The notes under the pieces were generated by a model. That model worked only from the letters and a program-made list of their open reading frames with translations. It had not been told where the DNA came from and did no database searches. A DNA stretch of 64,000 nt from assembly GCA_951217055.1 (NCBI GenBank), contig OX578282.1, positions 47,364,329 through 47,428,328 on the forward strand, written 5' to 3'. Below, in pieces: positions 39,534 to 52,693 of this stretch (within the stretch, counting starts at the first letter, position 1; every line of letters starts with the position of its first letter). Both the position numbers and the translations under genes were made by a program. This DNA is from Gerris lacustris. Lineage: Eukaryota; Arthropoda; Insecta; Hemiptera; Gerridae.

Positions 39534-40150
39534 AGCAGGCCCTACACTATCAATCCGCTTGATCTAAACAACGCGTCAAGCGATGGTGTCAAGCGTGATT
39601 GATAGTCAAGAACGCTTGACGCTTGACTCAAGTCTTGACGGTGATTGATGGAAAGTTTGAATGACTCAAGCGGCTTGACGGAGCGCTTGATAGTCTAGAG
39701 TCTAGAGCAATTTTGATCAAGTATTCCATCAGTCACCTGCTCAACACCAGCGATGGAGGACCATCCGCTCGCTTCCGAAGGTTCGGACATCGTAGATAAT
39801 AATGCCGATCGACAATTTATTAGCCTCCTATTTATATCGTGATTGTCCCGAGTTGTGGAAAGTTCCACTCCTTCGACCAACGTCGTTTCCTCTGGATCTT
39901 TTATTTCCGTATGAGTGCAAAAACTGTCGAGATGAGAAACCAAATCCACAAATCCTGATTCGGAACCATGGTATCTACACAATACTGATTCACTACAGTC
40001 CAGGAGAAGGAGTTCACTAGTCGAAAACTCCGCTACAAATACAAATGAGTGTTGATGAAAAGGGTGATGTGCCCCAAGGCTGCTTAAAGCTCGTGTCAAT
40101 AAGCTTGACACGCTGTTTTGATAAAGCGGATTGATAGTGTAGGGCCTGCT
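39534..40150. mobile_element. PIF/Harbinger-like non-autonomous element
   Basis: The inverted ends begin AGCAGGCCCTACACTATCAA and end with its complement. TAA duplications lie at 39531-39533 and 40151-40153, and the tandem sister copy shows an empty site. A 3-bp TAA duplication fits PIF/Harbinger. The left end also holds repeats of TCAAGCG/CTTGACG that can pair. An internal minus frame (39695-40111) shows no known domain. Confidence 0.85.
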
Positions 40151-40219
40151 TAAAACTCACTAAAATGTAACCAATGCAAGTAATAATAGCTTTTATTTGT
40201 TTTTTATTTAAGTTCGTTA

Positions 40220-40292
40220 CAGTGGCCTAGGAATTCATTTTTGACGGGGGTTTCATCAAGCCCGATAGCCCCCCCCCGTTCCTACGCCACTG
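40220..40292. mobile_element. 73-bp hAT micro-MITE
   Basis: The ends CAGTGGCCTAGGAA / TTCCTACGCCACTG are imperfect inverted repeats. An exact 8-bp duplication GTTCGTTA flanks it (40212-40219, 40293-40300). The sister copy near 39251 reads GTTCGTAATCC without the insertion, which verifies the boundaries. Confidence 0.92.
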
Positions 40293-40630
40293 GTTCGTTA
40301 TCCTCCTAAATTAAGATAATAATTCCATTGCGTTTTTTTGTAGTTATGGCTAGAACAAAACTTAATTAAGATTTGTAAGGTATTTGATAGTATAATAAAG
40401 AGGCGCTTTATTTCAATGTCTGATTATACGAGTGTGATTATCGAACAATGGCTGGCTGGTGCAATGAGCATTCATTGAACTTAGACCTAGTTTTTTTCCT
40501 GCTAATTCTTAGCTAAATCCTTAGCTGCAGACCATAAAAAGTTTTGAGTGGAAGTATTCTACCTTAAATTCGGTTGCAGCATCACCTTTAGATAATATCT
40601 TATAATCTTATCAATGTCACTTCAGACAAA

Positions 40631-40632
40631 TA

Positions 40633-40670
<38 letters not shown>
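40631..40670. repeat. (TA)n microsatellite
   Basis: About 20 TA units with one TTTATA interruption at the left. Confidence 0.85.
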
Positions 40671-40673
<3 letters not shown>

Positions 40674-42670
40674 GTGAGTGTGCTTAGAGGTAATGCATAT
40701 TGTTCCATTCTCACCCTTGTACACAAAATATAGCTTCTTTTCAGGCAGAAAACTAACGTTGGACGAACTACTGCAATGAAGAAATGTCAGAACTCAAATT
40801 TTTAGGGTATGAGATTGATAAGATAACATAGATGACAATAGCTGTCTTTAAAAACCATTATGCACCATAAACCATTAGCTGTCTTTAACCATGTTAATTA
40901 TTATCAATAGGTTTTAAATCATTTGGAGTATTTTTTTTATTGAATATTTACAATTAAAATAGATGTAGTGTAATATAATCTCTTTGATAGAAGTACATTA
41001 TTTTTTAACTATATGCGTACGTTAAACAAATAACGGTATAATTGTAGTTTTCACACTTCATACTTATTCAAAATATAAATAGAGCTAAAGTAGTTAACAT
41101 AATTATAATAATTAAGAAAATTACATGATGTGTGCAAAAAGGTGAAACTGATTCTAAAAATATAATACTTCTTAGTATAGGAGGCTGATAGCAAATGTTT
41201 GAAGAGATATCAGTACCACTCTCATCCTACACTAAAGTCTGAATACATAATTCACGTCACACTTTTATTAGCACCACATAAGTGCCAATTAGAGCAAAAT
41301 GAAACTCACTTAAAGAAAATTGAGTTCATTGTTCTCACAAAAAATATAGGTTTAAACATTACATGTATATTTAACTTACTGAATTTGCGTAAGGTAAGCG
41401 ATAATAGGTCAGTTTAATTTAGTCAGATGATTGTAAACTTAACAAATCTTTAGGGCTTTATCAGGAAAGGTTGATCTTCGTTGCAATTCGACAATGATTT
41501 TGAAGAACTTACTCTTATTCTAAATAAAACTCAATTCTAAAACTAATTCTAAATAAAACTCAAAACTGAGTGACCAATGATATAATTGTCACAACACTTT
41601 AGAAACACACACAACACTTTAGAACGATCACAAGCTTCCGTTACCTTCGGTAAGCTCGGGAGGAATGTTTTTTTTTTTTTGTTTTTTTAGAATTCATTCT
41701 AACAAGTTTTATCAAATATAAAGCTTAAAGCTTTCTTTTTAAAGCCGCCGGATCCACTGGGAGAATTTAAAATAATAGCTAAAAAAAAATGTGTTTTAAT
41801 AATTCTTAGTTCTTGAAAGAATTAAGTGTTGTTCTTAGAAGACTTAATAAATTTCATTCTAAGAAGGGATTTAATATTTGTTCTCTTAGGCAATTTCCGG
41901 AATTTCATGGTTTTGAAAGACCATTATATTAGTTCTGAGCTCTAGCCATTCTCATAATAGGCAAATCATGCGAGACACCTTGTGGGGATTCGTAAGGACT
42001 CCCTTTTTATATACTTTGTATTAGTTTTGTTTTGTTAGTTTGTGAGTGGCTAGCTGTCGTTAAAATCTTTGGAGGGTTAATTATACCTCTTCCAGTCATC
42101 CAATCAAGTTGAAACTTAGATTCTACAGTATAAAAACATTCTGTCTAATTTTAGAGTAAACAATTTATAATAAAAGCTTTGTTTTTGTGGTTTAATATTA
42201 TTATTACCTAAATAATATTATTATTATTATTAATTAAGTAAATCTTACCTTGATGTAATGGGTAAATCATGAGAAATGTGTATCAAACAATTAAGAATTA
42301 TACACCTGTTTTATACAGATTTTTTTGATGGACGAGAGGAGATTATTTATTAAGAAAAGTTTTCACTTTACATTAATTATTATATTGTATCTATTATCCA
42401 TAAGAAAATGGCCAAAAATGTAAAAGATACTTAATTTTATTTTAACATTTTGTTTTTTTTTTTTTTTTTTGACAAAACAAATATATTTACTAAGTTAATT
42501 TTTAAAATTTATTATTTGGACAAATGTATAATGATGATTGTATACTTCAATTTTTGTAAATTTTCCATTATTTAATAAGTTATTCTCTGTTAAAAGATTG
42601 ATTCAGTAAGCTGTGTACTTAGCAACTCATTATAAATGAGTAGCCTCATGTATGTTTTTTTTGTAAAATA
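40671..42670. other. gene-free stretch with a repeat-family 3' end
   Basis: At 41600-41665 only the terminal part of the dispersed family is present (AACGATCACAAGCTTCCG, TTACCTTCGGTAAGCTCGG). The rest is AT-rich without supported features. Confidence 0.45.
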
Positions 42671-43614
42671 CGTAGTCTGTTCAAAAAATACGCGGACTGA
42701 CGTCATAAAACAAAATGTACTTTATTGAGAAGTTACAAGTCAGCGTCCCCTTCAAAGTACTCTCCTCCCTAACGCACACACTTATTCCAACGGTGTTTCC
42801 ACTTTTTGAAACAGTCCTGGTACTCTTCTTTTGTAATGTCCTTCAGCTCCTTCGTCGCATTTGCCTTAACCTCAGGAATCGACTCAAATTTTCTTTCTTT
42901 GAAGGGTCTTTTGAGTTTGGGGAACAAGAAAAAGTCACAAGGAGCAAGGTCAGGTGTGATATGATCCTTCACAAGAAGTGTTCATCTTATTCTGAACGAT
43001 CTAGCAGTTCCTGACAAACCCGGTCGCGATTAGCTTTTTGGTTGTCCGTCATCAAGCGTGGCACAAATTTCGCAGCAACGCGGTGCATCTTCAATGTGGT
43101 CAAAATCTCGTAACAAGATCCAACTGATATCCCTCACTCTTCAGCAAGCTCCCTAATCAGACGTCGATTTGCCCTCACCAGGGTGTTGATTCTGTCCACG
43201 TGTGGGTCGTCAGTTTCCGTGGAAGGACGTCCAAGACGTTCATCGTCTTCAATCGACTGTCGACCATCCTTCAAACGTTAATGCCACTTGAAACATGGCG
43301 TACGCTTCATAGCAACACCGCCGTAAGCCGTGTTAAGCTTAGCAAATGTTTGAGTCGCAGATTTTCCAAGTTTAACATAACATTTCACAGCAAGTCGTTG
43401 TTCCTTCAGGTCATTCACTCTGAAATTCAACAAACCAAAAAATCGTACTTCACTAAAAACCACGTAGCTAATAAAAAAATAAAGATATCTTCAATCGGGA
43501 AATGTTGTTATTATCAGCTGATCTGTACAAACCTAGCGACACCTATAAGATTCCTCTGGGACCAACTGGAGCCGCGCAATTCAAACAGTCCGCGTATTTT
43601 TTGAACAGACCTCG
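42671..43614 (-). mobile_element. internally deleted mariner element
   Basis: Inverted ends of about 32 bp share GTCTGTTCAAAAAATACGCG, bounded by TA at 42669-42670 and 43615-43616. A mariner transposase gene runs on the minus strand but lacks its middle; the element is 944 bp against about 1.3 kb for a full mariner. Confidence 0.93.
42735..43470 (-). pseudogene. mariner transposase remnant
   Basis: The N-terminal part shows EQRLAVKCYVKLGKSATQTF and GRQSIEDDERLGRPSTETDD, then RVAAKFVPRLMTDNQKANR, which are mariner helix-turn-helix and linker motifs. It then jumps to ITPDLAPCDFFLFPKLKRPF, the third catalytic region with DLAPCDFFLF, and ends FKKWKHRWNKCVR and, after a frameshift, EEYFEGDADL. 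The first two catalytic Asp residues lie in the deleted segment, and stops and frameshifts occur elsewhere. Confidence 0.92.
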
Positions 43615-46600
43615 TATATTGTGTTTCTCTCTAATTAGTAATAAATATTACCAAGTATAGACTATACATATTTAGATGAAAACTGAGCAAACCTTTTATA
43701 TAATTTATAATCAAGTAATTTTGCTTTGATTATTAGTTTTATATTTAAATGGTATACACGAATAAAACATAAATACAAAAAAGCAACTACAGGCTATTAA
43801 TTAGATCGCTCATTGAAAGTAAGGCGAATGAATTAACAATTAAGGTACGGAATAAAAATAGTCCCTCCCACATTAATTTGCGCTTATATAATAAAAAAGA
43901 TCGTAAATTGGATCAGTCCTTATATACTGCTCATCTCATAAAATTATACTTTAAGAACGACAATAGCAAGTGATTTAAAACAGTTCTTGTAATATAATTA
44001 TTTTTTGTAATTACTTTGCAGTCTAATTTCTAATTGGGAATATGTAAAAGAAAATAATGTAAATTGGGCCACTCCTAATAAGAAAGTAATTTTTTAAGGT
44101 TTTACCACGGTTAATTATTCTTAATTGCCTATAGACTCGTAAAAAGGAAAAATCGTGAATAAATTCTAGTATTTTTTAGTTAATTCTCTTATACTTATAA
44201 ATGCACTTTTATTTAGGAATATTTTTTGCATTAGGAGACCGGATTTTAATTTAACCAGAGGGAGTTAATCTTAAAGTAAAAAATCTCTGGCGGTGTATTT
44301 TGGACTGTTTCCAGCTCAGTATTATTCCGATTCGAATGATTCACTCGTACATAAAATGTATGTCAGTTTCAAGTAATTTGTTTTTTCACGATGCCAATGC
44401 GTGTAAAGCATTTTACAGACTGGTTCGTCCATCTTGATATAAAAGACAAGCCGTAGAATGACCTCTACTGTCACTAAGAATTCTCTCCGATTATTATAAC
44501 TGAAGTTTATAGTCTTGTCTTGAGTTTACATTTTGCAATTTACATATGATTATGATTCAGTATGATGGCTGAATGATGAATATCATCTTCTTCATAGTAA
44601 TTTTTACTCAAATAAGAACTAGTAATTTGGCCAACTTCAATTTTTTTTTTTTTTATCTTTGTATGTCAAGTTTGTGATTAAATACAACAAAAAGAGGAAA
44701 AAGATAATCACAGTCGCATAACAACCAAAAGTAAACGGAAGCCAAAGAAAACTTTGGCTTTTCACGGCTCCCTTTTTGACGGCAGATTGACTGTACTTAT
44801 ATTATAAATATGTTACTATACTATGAGTGTTAATTCCATGCAGTATTCAGTTATTAGCAATAATGATACCAATGCTGTTATTTATTATTCTCATTATTGA
44901 AAATGTGCTGGAAACAGAATAGTATAATATAGTTTGTATTTTAAGTAATTCAATGCTAAATGTTGCAAAAAATGAGTTATCAGAATATGACAAGAAATGT
45001 ATCTATTTTTAACGCCTTCGTTGAAAACCGAGCCATTTTGGCGTCCTGAAAAGTTTCTCCGAGACACTGGGATTCCAAAGTCCAAAACTGGCATAATCCC
45101 GGAAAACCGGGACGTCTAGCAACCCTAACTAAAGCTAGCTTCGGTAAAAATAAATTAAAGCTAAAGTAAAGGGGAAACCTATACATTCTCCATAACCTAA
45201 CAATAAAACGAAACAATGTTTAGAAAAACCCGACCAATCTTTAACTGTTTTTATTGTCTGTAATAAAATGACTAAACCTAATATGTATATCTACGCCATA
45301 AAGTAGGGAATAGGACGGTTTCTACCGAATCTAACCAATCGTAAAAATTAAATTTATAGCTTTTGATTGATTCTAAATATTCTGGACATCAAGGAAATAT
45401 CAAATCATATATAATATATATATAAACGGGGTGAATGGACGATCTTTTTAAAGGAGAACACATTTTTCACTAAATAATTACACATTCTCATATAAAACTT
45501 TTTAAGGCTCTCTGGAACTTAAAGAAGATTTTTAATATTGAGATTAGAAGGTATACCCATCGTTCAGATATACTTTATAAAAGACATTAGAGGAATGTCC
45601 CGGTACTTTTATAGATTGTTACTCCTCTATAATGTTTTAGAATATAAATGACTGACTAAATTAAGACTATTAAGACAAAGGGATGTTTAGTCCAATGTAC
45701 TTTGTTTGGGAGAAAGAAATACACACTTCTGTTTTATAAGGGAAGTAATGAAGTAACAGTCTAAAGAAGAACATTCCGTACACATTCCTTAGATTGTTAC
45801 TGCCCTCTGTTTTGTTTACACATATAAGCTAATTTTAATTTCTAAAAATTAAAATGGCTATTTAATTTTAAGAGTAATTCAGGGAATATTTGCAATGAAA
45901 TGTTATGCATTCAGATATGGTCATATAGTACCACCGCTCTGATCTTCGTTTGTTTTAACATTCTAAGCTGGTGCGGTCTTTAAGCGAGCTGTAACTTTTC
46001 CAACGTATTCACTGGATATCCACGGCAGGAAATCTGTAAATATTACATGTAGAAGTCAATGTAATTTACCAAGAAAGCTCCTAAAGTGTTTGTGTGTAAT
46101 TATAATTAGTGAAATAAATTGATAAAATTTTTCATGGAGCAGTCTACCTAGGTATCAATAATGAAAATACTAAACAATGAAGCAATAAACTTAATAAAAG
46201 GAAAGCTTCAATAATTGTAAAAGTCTATGCAATTTAATAAAAATAAAAAAATGCACCAAACAGTATAAATTTCCGTAATAAAAGGAAATATATAATAAAT
46301 TATATATAATTATAAAATGAATGTATAATTCTATATGAAACATGAAAAAGGCTTTAAAACAAATTGAAAAGCTACACATTAAGTTAGTAAAAAGTGAGTC
46401 TAACTATGCATCGAAAATAACACATCGAGGTTTTATTACGTTTTAGAAATACTTGTATTCAAAAAGTGTTTTGCATTGTTCTTGTAAAATTAACTAAATT
46501 GTGTACGTGCATCACGACAATAATTCGTGAACAATTAATGCACTTGTCAATTATTTTAATAAATAAAACTTAATAATTAATTATATATTGTGTAACTTAT

Positions 46601-47102
46601 TAATTGATAAGGTCTCTCAACAAAATAATCAAGAAGTGCATAAAATTTTCCCTTTTTTAAAGAAAACTTTATTTTAACCATTTCTTTTTTTTGCCTGACC
46701 CTAGCTTTATACCCTAAGAATGATTTTTATCTTTAAACTTTTAGTACGTGACAATGCTTTAGATTCCATTTGTTTGCGAGTCTGTCATTGTTTTTATTTT
46801 TTTTTTTTTTTAAATGATCAGAATTTTCGACCCTAATATAAAGTATTATTAGCTTGTAGCGTTTTTATTAGCTTGCTTTCTTGTTTGTTTGTCCGGTACA
46901 AATCTGGCAATCAATTTCTAACTAACTTCCCAAATAGCTAGACATTTGAAACGTTTAGCATAGCTTAGAAAACGATGACAATGCATTATTTTAATACTTT
47001 TAGCCATCTTTCAGCAGAATTTAATTGGTTTCCGGCAAATTTTTTTGTACGGAATGTTAGTTCGGAAAAAATCCGCAAGTTATTTTATTTGTTTTGCCAT
47101 GT
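43615..47102. other. gene-free AT-rich stretch
   Basis: At about 45065-45125 the minus strand reads GGGTTGCTAGACGTCCCGGT, which resembles a DNA-transposon end, but its partner was not found. Near 46880-46940 a short segment resembles the 38.5-39.5 kb repeats (CTAACTTCCCAAATAGCTAG). No coding sequence is supported. Confidence 0.4.
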
Positions 47103-47555
47103 TAGCCCAGTACAAATAGACATAAAAAGGGCCTAAAGGGGGGAAAAATTAAATACTAAACTTTCTTTACGCCATGGTTTAGAAGGTGTTTAGAGAAGCA
47201 TTTTCCATATTATCATATCGAGTGCCACCGCTTGCTTCCCCCACCACCCCCTATTGATGACCCAAATTTGGCCTATTCACTGTAACGCCAATATCTCCGG
47301 AACAAAGAGTGATAACGACGTGGGGTGTTTTTTAAAGTCTTCTATACACTGTCCTCTTTAATTTGATACCCATATCAATATGCTTTTTGCAGTAAAAATG
47401 TACCAAAAATTAATAAAATATGGTAAAAAATCGACATTTCTTTTTTCTACTCCGAACAATTTTGATAATAACTTTTTTCCACGGGGTCGGCACTAAAAAT
47501 GTGGTGAAATAAAACGTGTAGCTTATTTTATTACCTATAATTCGATGTATAATAT
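47103..47555 (+). repeat. terminal repeat of the giant fold-back family, solo copy
   Basis: About 450 bp almost identical to 49460-49907, starting TAGCCCAGTACAAATAGACA and ending AAAACGTGTAGC...CGATGTATAAT. It lies in direct orientation 2.36 kb upstream of the second copy. It could be a solo end left by deletion or one end of a longer composite. Confidence 0.9.
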
Positions 47556-47660
47556 GTCATAGCAACTCTAATGCAGGAGGGGTAAAAAAGCGGAAATAGC
47601 AGATGCGTGTAGTAAGAAAAGCTGCTAATAGAGTCAACTGTGAACTCTATTTAGTCCAGG

Positions 47661-47675
47661 AAAATAAGGAATAAT
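47661..47675. repeat. 15-bp target-site duplication, left copy
   Basis: AAAATAAGGAATAAT recurs exactly at 48696-48710 and brackets the RTE-like LINE. Confidence 0.92.
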
Positions 47676-48695
47676 CATCATCATCATCATCACTACAGCT
47701 CTCGAAGAGCCTGGGCCTGCAACACTTCGCTCCTCCAGAGTTCCCGCTGTTGTGCAACAGCCCTTCACCTCCTCACTCCTATCCTCCTCAGATCGTTCCC
47801 CACCTGATCTAGCCATCTCAGTCTTGGACGCCCTCTAAGTCTTTTTCCGCCAGGTTTACCATCATACAACTTTTTAGCCGCCCTATTCTCTGGCATTCTC
47901 TCAACGTGACCTAGCCATCGCAGCCTATTTTTCTTAATCTCAGCCACCAGGTCCGGTTTGCCGTAGAGAATATGTAGCTCATCATTGTGCCTAAGTCTCC
48001 ATCTTCCATCCTCGTTCACAGGGCCAAAGATTCTTCTCAATAGTTTTCTCTCCCAACGCCGTAAGCAGCTTTCATAAGAGTTGGTAAGAGTCCAGGCCTC
48101 TGATCCATATAATACAACAGGCCGGATGACAGTTAGATAAACTTTGATCTTCAAGTCTCGACTTAAGAGTCTACTTTTTAGTATCCTCATCAAGGAGAAG
48201 TAGCACCTATTTCCTGCCGTTAGTCTAGCTCTTACTTCCTCCGATACGGTGTTGTCATTAGTGATTTGGGTTCCTAAATATTTGAAGTTGTTAGTTGACT
48301 TAAATAAATCACCTCCTAACAACACATCTTCCAGAGGTTCTCTTCCTTTTCTGCGAGTCATTAGCATATATTCTGTTTTATTTTTGTTAATATTTAGTCC
48401 CAGATCAGCAGCTTCTTGCTTCAATGGCATGTAAGCCTCCTCCAAGGCTCTTTTAGATCTTGCCAAGAGTCCAACGTCATCTGCATACGCAAGACATTGG
48501 GTTTGCCGGTTGAACAAGGTTCCTCCTGGGTTGCCAGGTATTTTCCTGACAGCTCTTTCCAGCACAAGGTTAAAAAGAGTTGCTGACAGAACATCTCCCT
48601 GCCTCAGCCCTCTTCTAACCTCAAAGGAGGGCGATAAACAACCATCTATTTTAACCTTGCTCCTTGTTCCCTTCTAAGTTAAAAAATTAGGAGTT
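47676..48695 (-). mobile_element. 5'-truncated RTE-like non-LTR retrotransposon
   Basis: Exact 15-bp target duplications flank the element. On the minus strand it begins inside the reverse transcriptase and ends with a short (ATG)n tail (plus strand CATCATCATCATCATCA at 47676), the kind of microsatellite tail seen in RTE-clade LINEs. About 20 bp between the recognisable frame and the right duplication are not assigned. Confidence 0.93.
47765..48675 (-). pseudogene. RTE-like reverse transcriptase, C-terminal part
   Basis: Read from the truncation: KVKIDGCLSPSFEVRRGLRQ, then GDVLSATLFNLVLERAV, and QCLAYADDVGLLARSKRALE, where YADD is the RT catalytic motif. Next come LGLNINKNKTEYMLMTRR, FKYLGTQITNDN, TVIRPVVLYGSEAWTLTN and RLRWLGHVERMPENR, the standard C-terminal signature of this clade. 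The frame is open for some 300 codons, but the endonuclease and N-terminal RT are absent, so it is non-autonomous. Confidence 0.93.
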
Positions 48696-48710
48696 AAAAT
48701 AAGGAATAAT

Positions 48711-49459
48711 AGGGAAAATAATTTATAAAGTATTGAAACTTTGTGAAAACACTCTTAAGGGTGTAGTAGTAAGAAACACAAAAAAAAAGTTCCCCACACT
48801 TAGGGAGGGGGGGGGGGTCCCCCTCCCTCCTCCTTAAAGTCTAAAATTTACATTTTTTTAACTTTTCTCGCAAAACAGTTAATTTTTTTTAAGAGAAATG
48901 TTTTATCAAAAATATTTTTTCCATAATTCTGCACAAAAAAGGTCCTATGCATGTTTAAAGTGAGTCAAACCGTTTTCGAGAAATTGCAGTTAAATAAATG
49001 TATGTGTGCATGTGGAAGATAAAAATAATAGGCGCAGAAGCTTAAAACTTATTTGGGACCAAAATTTGCCTAATTGACCTACCATTTAAATTTCATTAAA
49101 ATCGGAAGTGTAGTTTTTAAGATATGATGGTTCGCAAAAATGCGGGTTGGGAATTTTTATGTTTTTCTAAGTAAATACCCACACCAAAAACCAAAAACAT
49201 ATTAATTAAATAGATAACATACTGTTAAGTAACATAACAAGGGATATAAATAACAATTTAACAAGAATTGTTATCCGGGATTACAGTTTGGCATTTTGAT
49301 TTCTACTAATTCCTAAAAAATATTCCCTTAAATTTCATCGGTTATATTAATCCCGCAAATTTTGCTCGGAGAAAATTCTTATTAACGCCGGCGCCGCTGG
49401 TTAGACTTGTTTAGTATTTTTTTTCTATAAAGCCTATATTGTTTTGAGGCTGATAATTA
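48711..49459. repeat. repeat-derived spacer with partial dispersed-family copy
   Basis: 48960-49150 contains blocks of the dispersed family (GGCGCAGAAGCTTAAAACTT, TTTAAATTTCATTAAAATCGG-type, TTAAGATATGATGGTTCGCA) without its 3' hairpin. A GGGGGGGGGTCCCCC tract lies at about 48806-48825. No coding sequence. Confidence 0.6.
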
Positions 49460-49907
49460 TAGCCCAGTACAAATAGACAGAAAAAGGGCCTAAAGGGGGG
49501 AAAAATTAAATACTAAACTTTCTTTACACCATCGTTTAGAAGGTGTTTAGGGAAGCATTTTCCATATTATCATATCGAGTGCCACCGCTTGCTTCCCCCA
49601 CCACCCCCTATTGATGACCCAAATTTGGCCTATTCACTGTAACGCCAATGTCTCCGGAACAAAGAGTGATAACGACGTGGGGTGTTTTTTAAAGTCTTCT
49701 ATACACTGTCCTCTTTAATTTGATACCCATATCAATATGCTTTTTGCAGTAAAAATGTACCAAAAATTAATAAAAAATGGTAAAAAATCGACATTTCTTT
49801 TTTCTACTCCGAACAATTTTGATAATAACTTTTTTCCACGGGGTCGGCACTAAAAATGTGGTGAAATAAAACGTGTAGCTTTATTACCTATAATTCGATG
49901 TATAATT
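49460..49907 (+). repeat. left terminal inverted repeat of the giant microsatellite element
   Basis: This starts TAGCCCAGTACAAATAGACA, carries CGAGTGCCACCGCTTGCTTC and ACTGTAACGCCAATGTCTCC, and ends near TATAATTTCGAC. The outer two-thirds are found inverted at 59345-59628 and the inner third inverted at 56100-56187. Together these define an element with a terminal repeat of at least 440 bp whose right copy has been split. Confidence 0.9.
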
Positions 49908-49929
49908 TCGACATATCTTTTTTCAACTC

Positions 49930-50027
49930 TGACCTATAGGTCACCTATAATAGGTCACCTACGACCTATATTACCTAGAACCTATAGGACCTAGGACCTA
50001 TAGGTCTTGGGTAATATAGGACCTTAG
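49930..50027. repeat. short CCTATAGG/CCTAGG array
   Basis: Irregular tandem of GACCTATAGGTC-like units, each itself palindromic, placed between the terminal repeat and the CCACAA array. A tiny further block (GGACCTAGGACCTAGGACC) occurs at about 50388-50408 inside the CCACAA array. Confidence 0.9.
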
Positions 50028-51490
<1,463 letters not shown>

Positions 51491-51845
51491 CAAGCTACTA
51501 CTCTAGCTATTGGCGAGCTGCCTAAGGGCTTCAAGGAGAGTCTTGAATCTCTCTCTACCAACTCGATTTTGACAGCTTGTGAGCGTTTCTTTCTCATAAA
51601 AAAAAAATTTAAAAAATAATTAATAGAAAAAAAAGAAATAATACAAATAATAAAATTATTAAGAAATACGGAAATAGAATTGAATTATGAAATAAATCTT
51701 AACGGAAAGATATATATTGTAATTTTATCAATCATGTATTGGTATGTAAGTTTGTGAAATCCTGTAATCAAAATAATTGGAAGCAGGTAGAAATAAAGTC
51801 CCTCACTTAAGGGTTACTTAGTGAGGAAAAGGAAAAAAAAATTAC
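51491..51845 (-). other. non-repetitive island between arrays
   Basis: This is the only complex sequence inside the left half. The part at 51491-51597 has balanced composition and on the minus strand reads KRSQAVKIELVERDSRLSLK then [12 protein letters not shown] before running into the array, which could be a coding scrap of unknown origin. The remainder (51600-51845) is AT-rich and non-coding. I do not recognise the protein fragment. Confidence 0.5.
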
Positions 51846-52693
51846 AGGACCTAGGACCTATACAACCTAGGACTTATAGGGCCTAGGACATATAGGACCT
51901 AGGACCTATAGGTCTAAGGTCCTATATTACCTAGCACCTATAGGATCTACGACCTAGGACCTATATGACCTACCTCCTAGGACCCATAGGTCTTAGGACC
52001 TAAAACTATAGGTCCTAGGTCCAAGGACCTAAGACCTATAGGTCCTAGGTTCTAGGACCTAAATGCCTATAGGTCCTATAGGTCCTAGGTCCTAGGACCT
52101 AAATGCCTATAGGTCTTATAGGTCCTAGGTCCTAGGACCTAAATGCCTATAGGTCCTATAGGTCCTAGGTCGTATAGGTCCTAGGTCCTAGGTCCATTAG
52201 GTCCTTTAGGTCCGATAGGTCCAATAGGTCCTTTAGGTCCTATAGGTCCTTTTCGTCCTCTAGGTCCTATAGGTCCTTTAGGTCCTAGGACCTATAGGTC
52301 TTGGGTAATAGGACCTATAGGTTTTAGGTCCTAAGACCTATGGGTCCTAGGTCGTAGGTCATATAGGTCCTAGGTCGTAGGTCCTATAGGTCCTAGGTCG
52401 TAGGTCCTATAGGTACTAGGTAATTGTGAACAGAACTATAGGACCTAGGTCCTAATAATCCTAGGTCCTATAGGTCCTAGGTCCTAGGTCCTAAATGCCT
52501 ATAGGTCCTATAGGTCCTAGGTCCTAGGTCCATTAGGTCCTTTAGGTCCTATAGGTCCATTAGGTCCTTTAGGTCCTATAGGTCCTTTAGGTCCTATAGG
52601 TCCTTTAGGTCCTATAGGTCCCTTTGGTCCTTTAGGTACTATAGGTCCTTTTGGTCCTTTAGGTCCTAGGACAGGTCCTAGGACCTATAGGTC
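51846..52693. repeat. CCTAGGACC / CCTATAGGTC palindromic-unit array
   Basis: About 850 bp of 7-9 bp units (TAGGTCC, CCTAGGACC, CCTATAGGTC), with larger reiterations such as AATGCCTATAGGTCC repeated at spacings of about 50-56 bp. The first part is mostly C-strand (GGACCTAGGACC) and the rest GGTCCTAGGTCC, so the strand bias inverts near 52010. Because CCTAGG and CCTATAGG are self-complementary, either strand can form many small hairpins. Confidence 0.95.

Larger units (their letters stand above)
38530..40440. repeat. diverged direct duplications carrying later insertions
   Basis: Unit A (about 39045-39380) and unit B (about 39395-40440) share CCCATTGAATATA-type sequence, AAAGCTAGAACTTG-type sequence, AACCAATGCAAGTAATAATA, CCTCCTAAATTAAGATAAT and GAGGCGCTTTATTTCAAT. 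A more diverged unit lies at about 38530-38760. Unit B is longer only because of a Harbinger-type element (39534-40150) and a hAT MITE (40220-40292); unit A keeps both sites empty. Confidence 0.85.

Noticed and set aside
39695..40111. 138-codon minus frame inside the Harbinger-like element
   Set aside because: No domain or motif; probably chance within a non-autonomous element.
45065..45216. DNA transposon end (GGGTTGCTAGACGTCCCGGT on the minus strand)
   Set aside because: Looks like a mobile element end, but no inverted partner or target duplication could be located, so no element was called.
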